Source: Dipteris shenzhenensis
Lineage: Eukaryota; Polypodiophyta; Polypodiopsida; Gleicheniales
NCBI GenBank assembly: GCA_047967505.1
Contig: CM106540.1
Direction: 5' to 3' (one strand)
DNA: 64,000 nucleotides
Part shown: in pieces, positions 32,778 to 43,839 of the stretch
Position numbering within the stretch: position 1 is the first letter of the stretch
Layout of the letters: each line of letters opens with the position of its first letter
Made by a program: the position numbers and the translations under genes
Notes under the pieces: generated by a model
Seen by the model: the letters and a program-made list of their open reading frames with translations, nothing else
Told to the model about the DNA's origin: nothing
The model's database searches: none

Positions 32778-33050
32778 CTATCGTTTTGTTGAGGAAATGC
32801 ATTCCTCAATCCACTGACTAGCTCTAAGGGACATTTTAACTGTGTGATTAGGAGAGTTGATAGAAGCAAGTTGAGTCATAAGACTCTGCATGTAATTGAC
32901 ATGGGCTACCAAAGGAGTGCCACTAACCATCTTCGATTCAAAGAAAGAGATTTTAAGTGATAATTTTGAGATATGAGAGCTAGCACCAAAAATCTGGCAA
33001 GAGCTTAAAATATTTGTCATTCTATTGGGGATTAGCAGTGACCTACTCAC
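32778..33050 (-). pseudogene. Copia gag-like fragment
   Basis: The 90-residue minus frame contains 'GTPLVAHVNYMQSLMTQLAS', which resembles the central part of copia gag (UBN2-type) proteins ('..HVN.M..L..QL..I'). It is isolated from any pol sequence and from zinc knuckles. This is family recall, not a search result. Confidence 0.45.
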
Positions 33051-33838
33051 ATTCTTCTTCTCTCGTAATCAAGAGTTTACAGTTAGAAAGCACACTTGCT
33101 TACTTTCTTCAAAGGGAGCTCTCACAGTTGGTAAGCATACTTGCTTATTTTCCTAGTAGGTCGTTCTGTCAATGGGGTTATGGAGAGCTTCAACCATGGT
33201 TCCATCAATGGAACCATGTTGAAAGCCATCTCTCTAAGTGTTTAGATTCACACATTATCAGCCTTCCATCCATTGGACTTAGAATCCTACTTGCCATACT
33301 TTGTAGAGCTTCATGTTGCTTGTTGGTCAAAACTTTAAGTCAATAGCTTGCAACTTCTTCATCTTCACTTAGTCTTATCTTGTGCCACCTTGAATGCTTT
33401 ATTGTACTGCTAGACTCATCATTAGCAAGCTAAAGCACCCATGACCTCATTGTAAAAAATTCCTAGCGCCTTGCTAGTAGCCAGCAGAATAGGTAACACC
33501 ATAGCATCAAGAGTAGAACTAAGGGGGCACGACAAAGTGGATCACATTTTAGTATCTATGTAACATTCTTTACATACTTCCCCTTTGCCTGAAGAGCTAG
33601 ATACTTTTTTTTCCACAACTACACCAACTACTCTTATGCCAAGCTGAGTATTTGCAGCCCAAAATTGGGCTTGATGACATACCTTAGCATATATGTTTAA
33701 TAAAAATATATTAACAATTGAAAAAAGATACAAGGTGTTTCAAGCAATCAATAAATCTCAATCTTCCAATCCTAAACCTAGATTTTCACTATCTATACCT
33801 TTAGAAAATATATTTCTTATTGTTCTAGTCATAACTCC
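33051..33838. other. Anonymous stretch
   Basis: No gene recognised. A short imperfect duplication, 'acttgctta.ttt', occurs at 33094 and 33142. The minus frame 33542-33733 has a C-K-E-C but no known domain. Confidence 0.4.
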
Positions 33839-33936
33839 CATGTAATGATTACATCATGTACGATTAGAACACTAAAAGGGATTACAACTTAGCCCTGATG
33901 CCCCACAACTATTAGCTTAATGCTCGAGGGGGTCAC

Positions 33937-34288
33937 TGTGAAGATAGTGGGAGAGAAGGAAGGAAGCTCACTTGCAACTTTCTCACATACACAATGGGGG
34001 AATACACACAAAGGTGGAGGCTGAAAACAAATTTTCTCTTCTTAGTTGTGAAAGCCAAAAGAACTCTAGTACAAAGAAATAGAAGAATCCTATATGTGGG
34101 TCTCAAACCAAACTCAGCTAACTAAGGTGGCATACTAACTGAGCCACGAACTAGAGTACATAAGGATAGCTGTCATCCAGCTATTATTCATGGGTGGTGT
34201 ACCAACCGCATCTGTAGCTAACAAGTCGGTGACATAAATGCACAACGGTCACCCTGGCATATCACGAGTGGAGCTCGATATCTCAACA
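33937..34288 (-). repeat. Copia A 3' LTR
   Basis: 352 bp, TGTTGAGATATC...CTATCTTCACA on the minus strand (TG...CA ends). The polypurine tract is adjacent at 34289. Confidence 0.93.
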
Positions 34289-36282
34289 CTCCCCCTCGAG
34301 CTCAATCCCAATTCCTGTGCACCAAGTAGGTCTCTGAACTTGCACAGCTTCTCTGCGCCTAATGCCTTCGTGAATATGTTAGCTACCTGATCCTCTGTGC
34401 TGACATAAACTAGATCAATAAGACCTAGTAAAACCTTCTCCCGCACATAGTGATAATGCACCTCAATGTGCTTTGTTCTAGCATGATAGACTGGGTTATT
34501 TGCCAAGTGTATACTACTCATGTTGTCACAATAAATGACAACCGGCCCATCTGTAGACTGATGCATATCATAGAATAACTTATGCAACCAAGCTACCTCA
34601 GATGCAGCCACTGCTGCACGCCTCTGTGCTTGACAAGGCAAATGTAGGTTGTTTCTTGCTGCTCCAAGTGACTGCAGCACTCCCAAAAGAGAACACATAT
34701 CCGCTGGTAGATCGTCTATCAGAAATACTACTAGCCCAATCAGCATCAGTGTATCCATGCAACTGTATCTGAACCCCAGCCTCATAAAATAGTCCATACT
34801 GCAATGTGGACTTCACATACCTGAGTATGCATCTGGCATCCAAATGCAGTTTCCTTGGAGCCTGCATAAACTGACTTACAATTCCAACATCATAGCTCAA
34901 ATCTAGCCTGGTAATAGTCATATAAATCAAACTTCCTACTATGCGTCTGTACATAGTAGGGTCTTCCAGAAGCTCACTTGCATCTGTGCTCACCTTCACA
35001 TTCTGCTCCAAAGGAACTGAAATAGACTTATAGCCTGTCATCCCATATTTGGACAGCATGTCCAATCCATACTGCCTCTACAAGAGCTGTATCCCACTTG
35101 GTGATCTAATCACCTCAATGCCCAAGAAATAATGCAACTCTCCAAATCCTTCATCTCAAACTTCTGCTTCAATAGCATTTTCACATGAAGGATATCTTCA
35201 TCACTATCACCTGTGATGATCAAATCATCAACATAAATGACAAGCAGCATAATACCTTTCTCTGTTTTTCTCACATAAAGTGAGAAATCTGCCTTGGAAA
35301 TCTGAAAGCCAATAGTGACAAGATACTGTCCTATCTTGTTAGACCATGCTCTAGGTGCTTGCTTCAAGCCATACAAGGCTTTCTTCAATCTGCAAACAAA
35401 CTCAGGATGAACAGCATGAACATAACCTGGTGGCTGCTCCATAAAGACCTCTTCTTGCAAATCACCATACAAGAAGGCATTCTTTACATCCATCTGATCT
35501 AAAGACCATCCCTTTGATGCAGCCATAGCAATGACCACTCTTACGGTTGCCATCCTTGCAACTGGACTCAATGTTTCTTCATAATCAATCCTATATGTCT
35601 GTGCATAACCCTTGACAACTAATCTTGCCTTGTATCTGTTCACAGAACCATCTGCATTGTGCTTCACCTTATAAACCCACTTACAGCGAATTGCATTCTT
35701 GTCTTTAGGCAAAGGCACCAATTCCCATGTAGCATTTACTTCCAAGGTATCCATTTCTTCATCCATGGCTTTCTCCCATTTTTCTTTTCCCATGGCTTGA
35801 TCAAAAGAAGTGGGTTCTGGTTCTTGTATCACTTTGACCATATAGGCATAGTGAATGGTTGTAAATCTATCATATTTCAGCCTATCCACAGGATACTTGA
35901 CTCTAGTAGACCTATGCAAAATAGGCTCAGTTCTAGGTGCTCTCAAAACATCCCTGGTCTTCCTTACTCTAGGTGTAACAATAGAAGGAATACGCAACTC
36001 ATCGTCAATGCTCTGTTCCGAGCCACTGGATTCATCATCCACATAAGAGTGACCTGCATTCACATCAAACATGGGCTGATCTACCTTCTCTTTTCCTTTT
36101 AGTGATACCTGCATACCACTATCTGCATTGCTTTGAAGAGATTCTCCTGATCTCAATCTGCCTGTCCATGGCGAAGTATGTGAACCATTGCTAGAGGACA
36201 CTATAGGTCCACTAATATTTTGTGACTGCTGCTGTGAATTCTGTGGAGCATTACCATTTTGTGCATCTACATCAATCATCAC
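34249..36282 (-). pseudogene. Copia A reverse transcriptase-RNase H
   Basis: The 390-residue frame 36282-35110 starts with a Ser/Asn-rich linker, then the RT_copia domain: 'WELVPLPKDKNAIRCKWVYK', 'DQMDVKNAFLYGDL' (catalytic Asp), 'ALYGLKQAPRAW' and 'LLVIYVDDLIITG' (YVDD). The frame shifts at 'MKDLE' (~35130). It resumes at 35065 with 'YMTITRLDLSYDVG', then 'GYTDADWASSISDRRSTSGY' (RNase H Asp), frameshifts again at ~34620, and ends with 'VIYCDNMSSIHLANNPVYHA' and 'TKHIEVHYHYVRE'. The last frame runs through the polypurine tract into the LTR. Catalytic residues survive but frameshifts inactivate it. Confidence 0.9.
34289..34303 (-). other. Copia A polypurine tract
   Basis: GAGCTCGAGGGGGAG on the minus strand, immediately before the 3' LTR; it primes plus-strand DNA synthesis in this family. 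Confidence 0.85.
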
Positions 36283-36388
36283 ATTTACTGATTTATACTA
36301 GTTGCTCATCTCATAAAAAACATCTTTGCTTGCTGTAAACTTATGAGTAGAAGGGTTATAGCATCTATACCCTTTCTGCTGTAGAGAA

Positions 36389-37614
36389 TTAGCCAATAAA
36401 GATGCACTTCTTAGCTTTTGGATCCGACTTGGACCTCAACTCATCTGGCACATGAATATAGGCAATGCAACCAAAAATTTTCAAATGAGAACTATCTGGT
36501 TTCCTACCAGTATACATTTCCTCTGGTGTCATGCCATGTATTGCTGCAATGGGAGTCCTGTTTATTATGTAAACTGCTTTAGCAACTGCTTCAGTCCAAT
36601 AATAATCTGGTAGGTCTTTTTCATTTAGCATGGCCTGAGACACCTCTCCAATATTCTTGTTTTTCCTTTCTGCAAGTCCATTTTATTGTGGGGTATGACT
36701 GCATGAATATTGTTGCTTTATGCCATGCTCCTACAGGAACCTTGCAAACTCATTTGAGAGGTACTCTCTGCCTCCTTAGGCATTTTAATTGCAGGCCTGT
36801 TTCTTTTTCAACCATAGCTTTGAAGTGCCCAAACACTTCACTTTTCTTTTTCATAAAATACACCCAAACTTTTCTGCTGTAGTCATCAATAAAAGTGACA
36901 AAATAATGACAGCCTTCAATAGATGTAGCTTTAGTAGTCCACACATCAGAGTGGATTAATTCCAATGGCTTCTTACTCTCTTGAACATGCATAGGAAATG
37001 GTTTCCTTGCCTGTTTTCCAAATTGACAGGCTTCACATACCTTATGCATTTCTGCAACCTTGAATTTAGGCAATCCTGCAACAATATTTTAGGGCCTGCA
37101 TTGATTTATGTCATTGTACATTAACATGAACAATGCGTTTATGCCAGATATCAATATCTGCAACTAGATCGGTCCCATGTGCAAACATTGCTGCACTCAA
37201 TTCAGGCATGTCCGCATCCAACGTAAACATCCTACCCTTCTTCTTTCCTTTTGCTATCAAGCGACCGTTATTTTTCATATCCTCAACAAAGCATCCATGA
37301 GGATTAAATCTAACCTGCAAGCCTTGCTCAACCATTTAACCAACAGAAACTAGGCTCTTGGTGATGTTCGGGACATGAAATACATCAGACAGGTATTTCT
37401 TTTTCCCATCCTGCATAGACAAAGGAATTTTACCAATTTGCACAATAGGATGTGTAGTATCATCACCAGTCTCCACAAATCTTGGTTTTTCCATTTTCCT
37501 TGCATCCTGCATCCATTCTGCATGACCTGTCATGTGGTTTGATGCACCCGAGTCAACATACCACATATCATTGCTTTCTTTTGCATTTGTCGTAGAATTG
37601 GTCATGTGATGCAC
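36389..37614 (-). pseudogene. Copia A protease-integrase
   Basis: Protease 'MWYVDSGASNHMTGH' (~37560) in frame 37614-37336, one stop before integrase. Integrase zinc region: H..H ('DIWHKRIVHVNV'), then 'CEACQFGKQARKPFP' (37040), then 'ELIHSDVWTTKA' (first Asp) and 'FVTFIDDYSRKVWVYF'. At 36775 the sequence lacks 8 nt relative to copia C. This deletes the segment with the second catalytic Asp (S-D-G-G in C) and shifts the frame. The C-terminal part, 'YYWTEAVAKAVYIINRTP', is in frame 36643-36389. Integration activity is lost. Confidence 0.9.
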
Positions 37615-37619
37615 GTAAA

Positions 37620-38579
37620 CAGATGCTCATTTATGTCATCACCCCATCTACTAGAAGATGCATAATTCCCTTGCTGCAATTTTCCATTCATGATGTCATT
37701 CTGCTTTTTGTAGCAGTCTTTAGCCATATGACCCATTTTACCACAATACTAGCATTTAACATTGCTGTTTGCATTTTGACCTCTCTGCCATCCACCACAG
37801 CCTCTTTGGCTCCCCCTGCCTCTAGAGTTACCATGTTCTCCTCCATAGGACTGGTTTTCTTGAGTTTGCTGCATATTTTGATTTCTACCATAGCCTCTAG
37901 ATCGGCCTCCTCTACCTCTACCTCTACCTCTTCCAGCATTTGAGTAGAAGACAATTTCTTTTAAAGTTCCTCCTGAGGAAGATGCACCACCATTTCTCTG
38001 CTCTTAAAAAATTAGAAGAGCAAACAACTCCTCAAAATCAGGAAATTTTTCACGGATGGCAATGGATGTTCGGAATTGTGCATAATCCTTTCCTAGACCA
38101 TTCAAGGTCACAGAAACTAAATCATCATCTTCCACTAGTGACCCAATGGAAGCAAGTGCATCTGCAATTTTCTTCACCTTCATGTGGTAGTCATTGATGC
38201 TCATATTTTCTCTCTGCACATTGTGCAACTCCTGCTTGAGTTGCATTTTTGTGGCTTGCGTATTTGTGCTGTACATTTTTGCCAAAGTATCCCATGCTTG
38301 ATTTGGCGTACTTGCATCCTGAATATGCACAATCATAGAATCCGAAATACTAATAGATATGCAATACATAACTTTTCTGGCTCTCTCATGCCATCCTTTA
38401 AATGCCTGCATTTCGTGTTGATTGGGAACATTAGGAAGAACTGGTTCTTCTTCATTTCCCGTAATGAACTCCCAATAGCCTTTTCCCATAAGGAAATTTG
38501 TCATTCTAGACTTCCATGCTTGGAAGTTGTTCTTGTCAAGCTTTTCAATGACAATCTGTGAAAGAGAATCAGACACCAT
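37620..38579 (-). pseudogene. Copia A gag
   Basis: Starts at 38579 (MVSDSLSQ..., same start as in copia C) with the copia gag (UBN2-type) domain: 'EKLDKNNFQAWKSRMTNFLM', 'AWDTLAKMYSTNT', 'DYHMKVKKIADALASIG', 'VSVTLNGLGKDYAQF'. A stop after 'LLIF' (38004) and a second inside the zinc knuckle (C-stop-Y-C-G-K-M-G-H-M-A-K-D-C, ~37750) break it. Arg/Gly-rich linker before the knuckle. Confidence 0.88.
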
Positions 38580-39109
38580 TATAGAACACTGCAAAAAATT
38601 CTCTCACTGCAGAAAACACAGCTTCTGCCTCACACAGGCAAATCTGCAAAACTGACAAAGTGGTTTTTGACCACACAGTCACTTCCTAGTGATGATTTTG
38701 CATGAATAGGCAATAAGGATGATTCTGTAACTCCCAATATCTCTGTGCATAGGCATACGATGCAATTTCTACGGTAACTTTTCATTGACCTGCAGAGCAG
38801 TGGTCGCATAGCAAAAATAGGGCCTTTTTCTGAGTGCCTACGAAGAACTTCTGCCTTCAAGACGGGCCTTGAAATGGCCTCGAATCAGAAAAATAAAGTC
38901 ATCAAGGGCCTCGCCTTTGCTCGTAGCATATACTGCCCTCTCGCCACACCACAAAGGGCGTCTCAATATGAGACACTGCACTCTTGCACTTCCGGTTGTG
39001 CTACCTGCAGAGAGTTGCTCCGAAACTCGAAAAAGGAAGGCAACACTGGTCCTCTTACCAGGACACCACGAACTTGGTTTGCTTTCTTGAGCTCCTTACC
39101 ATGAACCAG

Positions 39110-39121
39110 GCTCTGATACCA
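39110..39121 (-). other. Copia A primer-binding site
   Basis: TGGTATCAGAGC on the minus strand, directly after the 5' LTR: initiator-Met tRNA primer. Confidence 0.93.
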
Positions 39122-39473
39122 TGTGAAGATAGTGGGAGAGAAGGAAGGAAGCTCACTTGCGACTTTCTCACATACACAATGGGGGAATACACACAAAGGT
39201 GGAGGCTGAAAACAGTTTTCCTCTTCTTAGTTGTGAAAGCCAAAAGAACTCTAGTACAAAGAAATAGAAGAACCCTATATGTGGGTCTCAAACCAAACTC
39301 AGCTAACTAAGGTGGCGTACTAACTAAGCCATGAACTAGAATACATAAAGATAGCTATCATCCAGCTATTATTCATGGGCAGTGTACCAACCGCATCTGG
39401 AGCCAACAAGTCGGTGACATAAATGCACAACGGTCACCCTGGCATATCACGAGTGGAGCTCGATATCTCAAGA
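39122..39473 (-). repeat. Copia A 5' LTR
   Basis: 352 bp. Its terminal 'aca' has mutated to 'aga' at 39471-39473. The target duplication GTCAC follows. Confidence 0.92.
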
Positions 39474-40261
39474 GTCACTATGTATAAACCCTCTATATCA
39501 TGTGCATTCAAGACCTATATTTTAAATCCCTTATCTATAAAATTTTCATTAATAAAATGTACCCCTATTCTATACAAATCTGTAAATTTTTTTTGAAACT
39601 ATTTTAAATAGTCCCTTATGTATATTTAATTTTGTAAATTTTAGAAAAAAAATATATCCTTCTGTTGAACTCACGTGATAGGGTTACATATGATGAGCGA
39701 TCCCCCCAAGGCTCAATGCTAAGCCAAAAGTCAAGCATAAAATCCAAGCTATAATGTATCTAGGGACATTTTGTAGCAAAAAGAAGGATTACAACTTTAC
39801 CCTAATTCCCCACAACTCCTAGATCATTGATACACTAGAAGTCAAGCATAAAGGCCAAGCCATAATCCCCAAAAAAATTGCAATATGCATGTAAGACAAA
39901 GATAACATTCTTTAAGTGAGTGCAACTTGGACCTGATGCCCTGTAAACACTAGCTGATGATGAGCTAGAAGTCAAGCATAAAATCCAAGCCATAATTCCC
40001 ATGGAAAGGTTACGTTATGTAAGACAAAGATATTTTGAATACCCCAAGGGATTGTAGCTTGACCCTGATGGCTCATAACTCATAGCTCATTCTTGAGTCA
40101 AAAGTCAAGCATATAGGCCAAGCCGTAATCCCGATGGAAAGTAGGTATATTTCCTAGTTGTAAGTCGTAGATGCATATACACCACTCCAGTAGAAGACTT
40201 GTATATACTGCTACTGATCATGGAGGCCAAATCCAATAGTAGGTAGTGCAAAATGCTTCTT

Positions 40262-40277
40262 TTATGCTCTCTCTCTC

Positions 40278-40313
<36 letters not shown>
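40262..40313. repeat. (CT)n microsatellite
   Basis: CT run with one interruption at 40279. Confidence 0.93.
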
Positions 40314-40315
<2 letters not shown>

Positions 40316-41027
40316 TCTCTTACTAATCTAGACTTGTTTTCTACTCTATGAAGCTCAAGGCCTTGCATATAGAATCATAAACCCCTTTCTGAAGCCTATG
40401 AAAATTTTACTTATGGAGAAAACTCCATGAGTGCTATCACCACTACCAAGGACTTGAAAGAATGCTATATGTTTCTGCTCGAAGTACAGATTAACCAATT
40501 TACAAAATTTTAATTTAAAATGCTAGACACTGACTCTCAAAGTCAAGGTACCTACAAGTAGCTACCACTACTAGGTGATTCATACTTTTTGTGTACTTGA
40601 TTTGACAATGCATAATCTTACTCGGCATCCTTTGATTGCTTGTTCAAGCTTCTAGGTAAAGTTGTCACGCTGCATGGGCCTACATAGCTCAAACCGCCTG
40701 GATTCTAACCAATAGGCATGGAATTAGAAATGCTAGGTGATTTTCATCAACCTACACTTGGAGCTTACATTGTCCTTTGAGTTTGTCAATTGAAGTTGGT
40801 ATTGTATTCATGCTTTTCTATTGTGTACGTCTGTAAATTGCAAAACCTTTGATTAAAATGGCCCAAGCAAGAAGTCTTTACCTTTTTAAAATAGCAATCC
40901 CTAGGATTACATTCACTTTTCACGTTTGTGTTAATGGGTTATTAGCATTTGTTAATTACTCTTTAAAGTAGCATGAACACAACGTGATCACATTGTTTAC
41001 CAAAAAAAATTACCGAGAAATTGGATA
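40314..41027. other. Anonymous stretch
   Basis: No gene or repeat recognised. Confidence 0.4.
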
Positions 41028-41215
41028 AAACTACCACCGGTAGTACTTATATAACTGGTGGTAGTAACCACATTACCAGCAGTAATGTTCATTATCCCAA
41101 TGGTATAAATACCGATGGTAATATATGTCACTAGGATGATGGACATTATCACCAGTAATGTGATTATTATTGCCGTTAGTATCTTATATACCGGCAATAC
41201 TGTGGGTTGTAGATT
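41028..41215. repeat. Degenerate ACCGGTAGTA palindromic repeats
   Basis: Variants of 'actaccaccggtagta' and 'accagcagtaatgtt' recur in both orientations about every 20-40 bp (41030, 41055, 41083, 41110, 41150, 41175). The cluster ends about 30 bp before copia B. Confidence 0.6.
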
Positions 41216-41246
41216 CCCAATTTTCTGGGCAGCCTAGTGCTACATA

Positions 41247-41958
41247 TGTAAGAAAACAATACAACGTCTGTGCTCAACAGATAACAGGATCTCGTACACA
41301 AGAGAGAAAACAAATAGTATGGAGAATAAAAAATTTGATTACTGTAGAACTGATACAATAGATGGCGCTGCCTCCCAACCGTGCGCTCCTGTGAAAGAAG
41401 CTTAGATGGCGAGCTGGAGACAGTAGAGGATGGAGGCTGGATGCTAAGGAATCAGGGTTGCTATAGCTAGTGATAAAATGGGCTTCATGGGCTTGCTCTT
41501 ATATAGCCACCAGTCATAGTCGGTTGGGCTCAATTGGGTGACCCAGTCTACCCAAAATGGTCGACTGGGGGGTTGAAATAGGTCACCGACCACACGATAG
41601 AACTAGTGTGCAAAATAGAGCAACTAACCTATGGTCTTTGTTCGGCCCATAGCCATCCGAGATCATCTGGGACTCCAAATGGGCCCCGCAACCCGAGAAT
41701 GGGCTGCCCTAGGAAATGCTCCGTCTACCCTCAATGTGGTCAGTCATGGGATGCCTTCCCGCACTTGCATGTAGCCTAGTTGGCAGTGTGCCAACTCCAT
41801 CTAGCCATCAGGCCACACATGGCCCCCATCTGGTGTCCAAACCAGGACCTACTGGATAACCAAGCTACTCAATTGCCTTCTCCTCATATGGGGGGCTTAC
41901 AAGTAGAGTTAGTTGGTTCCCACGTAGTTACATGAGAGTGGAGCATTGATATCTAACA
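41247..41958 (-). repeat. Copia B 3' LTR
   Basis: 712 bp, TGTTAGATATCAATGC... on the minus strand, ending ...TTTTCTTACA. The strand contains 'cttatatagcc' (TATA-like, 41500) in plus-strand reading. Confidence 0.9.
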
Positions 41959-41967
41959 CCCCCCCTC
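41959..41967 (-). other. Copia B polypurine tract
   Basis: GAGGGGGGG on the minus strand, adjacent to the 3' LTR. Confidence 0.8.
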
Positions 41968-41979
41968 AATGTCCACTCG

Positions 41980-43660
41980 CAAGTGAACTTACTTTTTTGG
42001 TCCAATGCCAAGTCGATGAAGATGCCTCTCCAGCAAATCTCTTCCAAGAGCCTTTGTGAAGATGTCCGCAGCATTCTTTGTAGTTGGACAGTACACCAAG
42101 TCAACCTCTCCATCCATGATGAGCTCGCGTACAAAGTGATATTGAATCTCAATGTGTTTTGTGCGAGCGTGGAACACAGGGTTCTTTGCAATTGCCATGC
42201 AACTCTGATTGTCACATGATAACTGCATAGGCTTGTTCTGCATTGCACCCATGTTCCCTAGAATCCTCCTCAACCACACTGCCTCACAAGAAGCAAAGCA
42301 TGCTGATTTGTACTTAGCCTCAGTAGAAGAAAGAGCAATTGTGGGTTGCTTCTTACTGACCCATGACACATCTCCAGATCTAAGTGAGAAACAGTAACCT
42401 GTCACTGATCTCTTGCTATCCATGTCTCCTGCCCAATCCGAGTCATAGAATCCGGTCAAGATGTTGCCCTTGGTATAGGTGATGCCATAATCAAGTGTGC
42501 CTTTGATGTATTTCAGCACCCACATCCCTGTCCTCCACAATGGTTCTCCCGGGGCTTATTGGAAAACCTGCTTAGTACACCAGTTGCAAAGCTGATGTCC
42601 GGCCATGTGTTGCACAAGTAAATCAAACTACCCACAGGCCTTCTGTACTTCACTTCTCATCCACCAGTGGTGATGAATCCTCGTTTGAGAGCTTCACGTC
42701 AACCTCCGTAGGGGTACCAACTATCTTGGTGCACTCAGCCATGCCAAATGCCTTTAGTATCTCTCCAGCATACTTCAGCTGTGAAATGAAGATTTGTTTC
42801 GGCTCTTGCCAAACTTCAATCCCCAAACAGAAATGCATCATAGTCCGAGTTTTGTCATTTCAAACTCTCTTCCTAGCAAATGCTTTGTCTGCGAGATCTT
42901 CTCTTCATGGTTTCCTGTTATGACAAGGTCGTCCACATAAAAGACCACGATCATACACCTGGCTCCTCTAAAGATATACAAATTTGCATCTGATGGAATC
43001 CTCCTGAACCCGTTTTGCAGAAAGTAGTCATCAATTTGTTGGTACCACGCTCGTGGGGCCTGTTTCAGTGCGTAAAGTGCCTTCTTTAGTTTACAAACTT
43101 TACCTTCTGAACTGGGGATCACAAAACCTAGTGGTTGTTCCACGTATACCTCCTCCTTGAGATCCCCATTCAGAAAGGCAGATTTTACATCCATCTGAAA
43201 CACGGGCCAACTTCCCTGGGTAGCTAAAGCCAAAACACTACGAATTGTGGTTAGTCGAGCTGTGGGAGCAAAAGTATCTTGATAATCAAAACCATGTACC
43301 TGTGTGAATCCTTTTGCCATGAGCTGAGCCTTGTACTTATCCAACGTGCCATCGGACTTGTACTTGGTCTTGTACACCCACTTGGTGCCGATTGCCTTGC
43401 ATTTTGGTGGACGATCCACAAGGTCCCAAGTGTTATTCTTCATTATGCAGCCATACTCTGACTGCATAGCCTCCATCCACCTATCATCACCCTGTGCCTC
43501 TTCAAGACACTTGGGTTCCTTAGCACGGATCACTTCTGTCATCAAAGCATAGTTGACCAAGTGTTCCTGCGCTCTTCTTTGCTCCTCTAATCTCTTGGAA
43601 CGGTGGTGTTCGGATGGTTCCTCCTCAATGGCTGGAGGTTCTCTACCGTCCAAAAGCTAC
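41980..43660 (-). pseudogene. Copia B reverse transcriptase-RNase H
   Basis: Frame 43653-42838 carries the RT domain: 'WDLVDRPPKCKAIGTKWVYK', 'FQMDVKSAFLNGDLKEEVY' (catalytic Asp), 'ALYALKQAPRAWYQQI' and 'VVFYVDDLVITGNH' (YVDD). It continues in another frame at 42841-42650 ('CLGIEVWQEPKQIFISQLKY'). It then reaches RNase H in 42540-41989 ('GFYDSDWAGDMDSKRSVTGY', 'LSCDNQSCMAIAKNPVFHA', 'TKHIEIQYHFVRE'), ending 'LGIGPKK'. At least two frameshifts or deletions separate the three pieces. Confidence 0.9.
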
Positions 43661-43839
43661 TTTACCCACTTCGGGAATGGCCGTTGCCGTTGTGGTTCTG
43701 CAGGCTCTTCTTCATCTTCTTTATCTTGAATCCTCCCAAGCACTGTTGGGGGAGTTGAGTCTATCGTTGGTGGTGTTACTAGATGGATATCTTGGTCCTG
43801 GTTGTCTGGGAAGGAAGCATCCTCCTCCAATTGATGCAG

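Larger units (their letters stand above)
33937..39473 (-). mobile_element. Copia element A (5537 bp)
   Basis: A structurally complete Ty1/copia element on the minus strand: two 352-bp LTRs, primer site, polypurine tract, gag, protease, integrase, reverse transcriptase and RNase H in copia order, and a perfect 5-bp target duplication GTCAC (33932-33936, 39474-39478). The LTRs differ at about 16 of 352 positions by my count, so insertion is not recent. Coding frames are broken by at least two stops in gag, a frameshifting 8-nt deletion in integrase and frameshifts in the RT/RNase H region. It is inserted in the terminal repeat of MITE copy 2. Confidence 0.93.
33923..39710. mobile_element. hAT-like MITE, copy 2, split by copia A
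   Basis: The left terminal repeat CTCGAGGGGGTCAC (33923-33936) is followed by copia A. The element resumes at 39474 (the first five bases are copia A's target duplication) and ends with the other terminal repeat at 39710 (reverse complement CTTGGGGGGATCGCTC). Without copia A it is about 246 bp, essentially the length of copy 1 and homologous throughout, in opposite orientation. It is flanked by an 8-bp duplication GCTTAATG / GCTCAATG (33915-33922 and 39711-39718, one mismatch), again as for hAT. Confidence 0.8.
33839..40160. repeat. ~125-bp tandem array, split by insertions
   Basis: The landmark 'agtcaagcataaaatccaag' recurs at about 39729, 39841, 39970 and 40104. The companion 'gggattacaacttagccctg' occurs at 33879 and, in variants, at 39785, 39925 and 40050. 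The array is continuous from 33839-33922 to 39711-40160 if the MITE and copia A are removed. Confidence 0.75.

Noticed and set aside
33542-33733. Minus frame with C-K-E-C as an organelle or zinc-finger gene
   Set aside because: Too short, single C-X2-C pair, no matching context.
35659-36102. Plus frames antisense to copia A and C (also 48065-48391, 38184-38561)
   Set aside because: Antisense shadows of RT and gag, recurring at the same place in both copies.
39951-39975. CTGATGA sequence as a hammerhead ribozyme core
   Set aside because: Part of the ~125-bp array; no GAAA strand or three-helix arrangement around it. The CTGATGA strings at 6012 and 61441 also lack the partner core.
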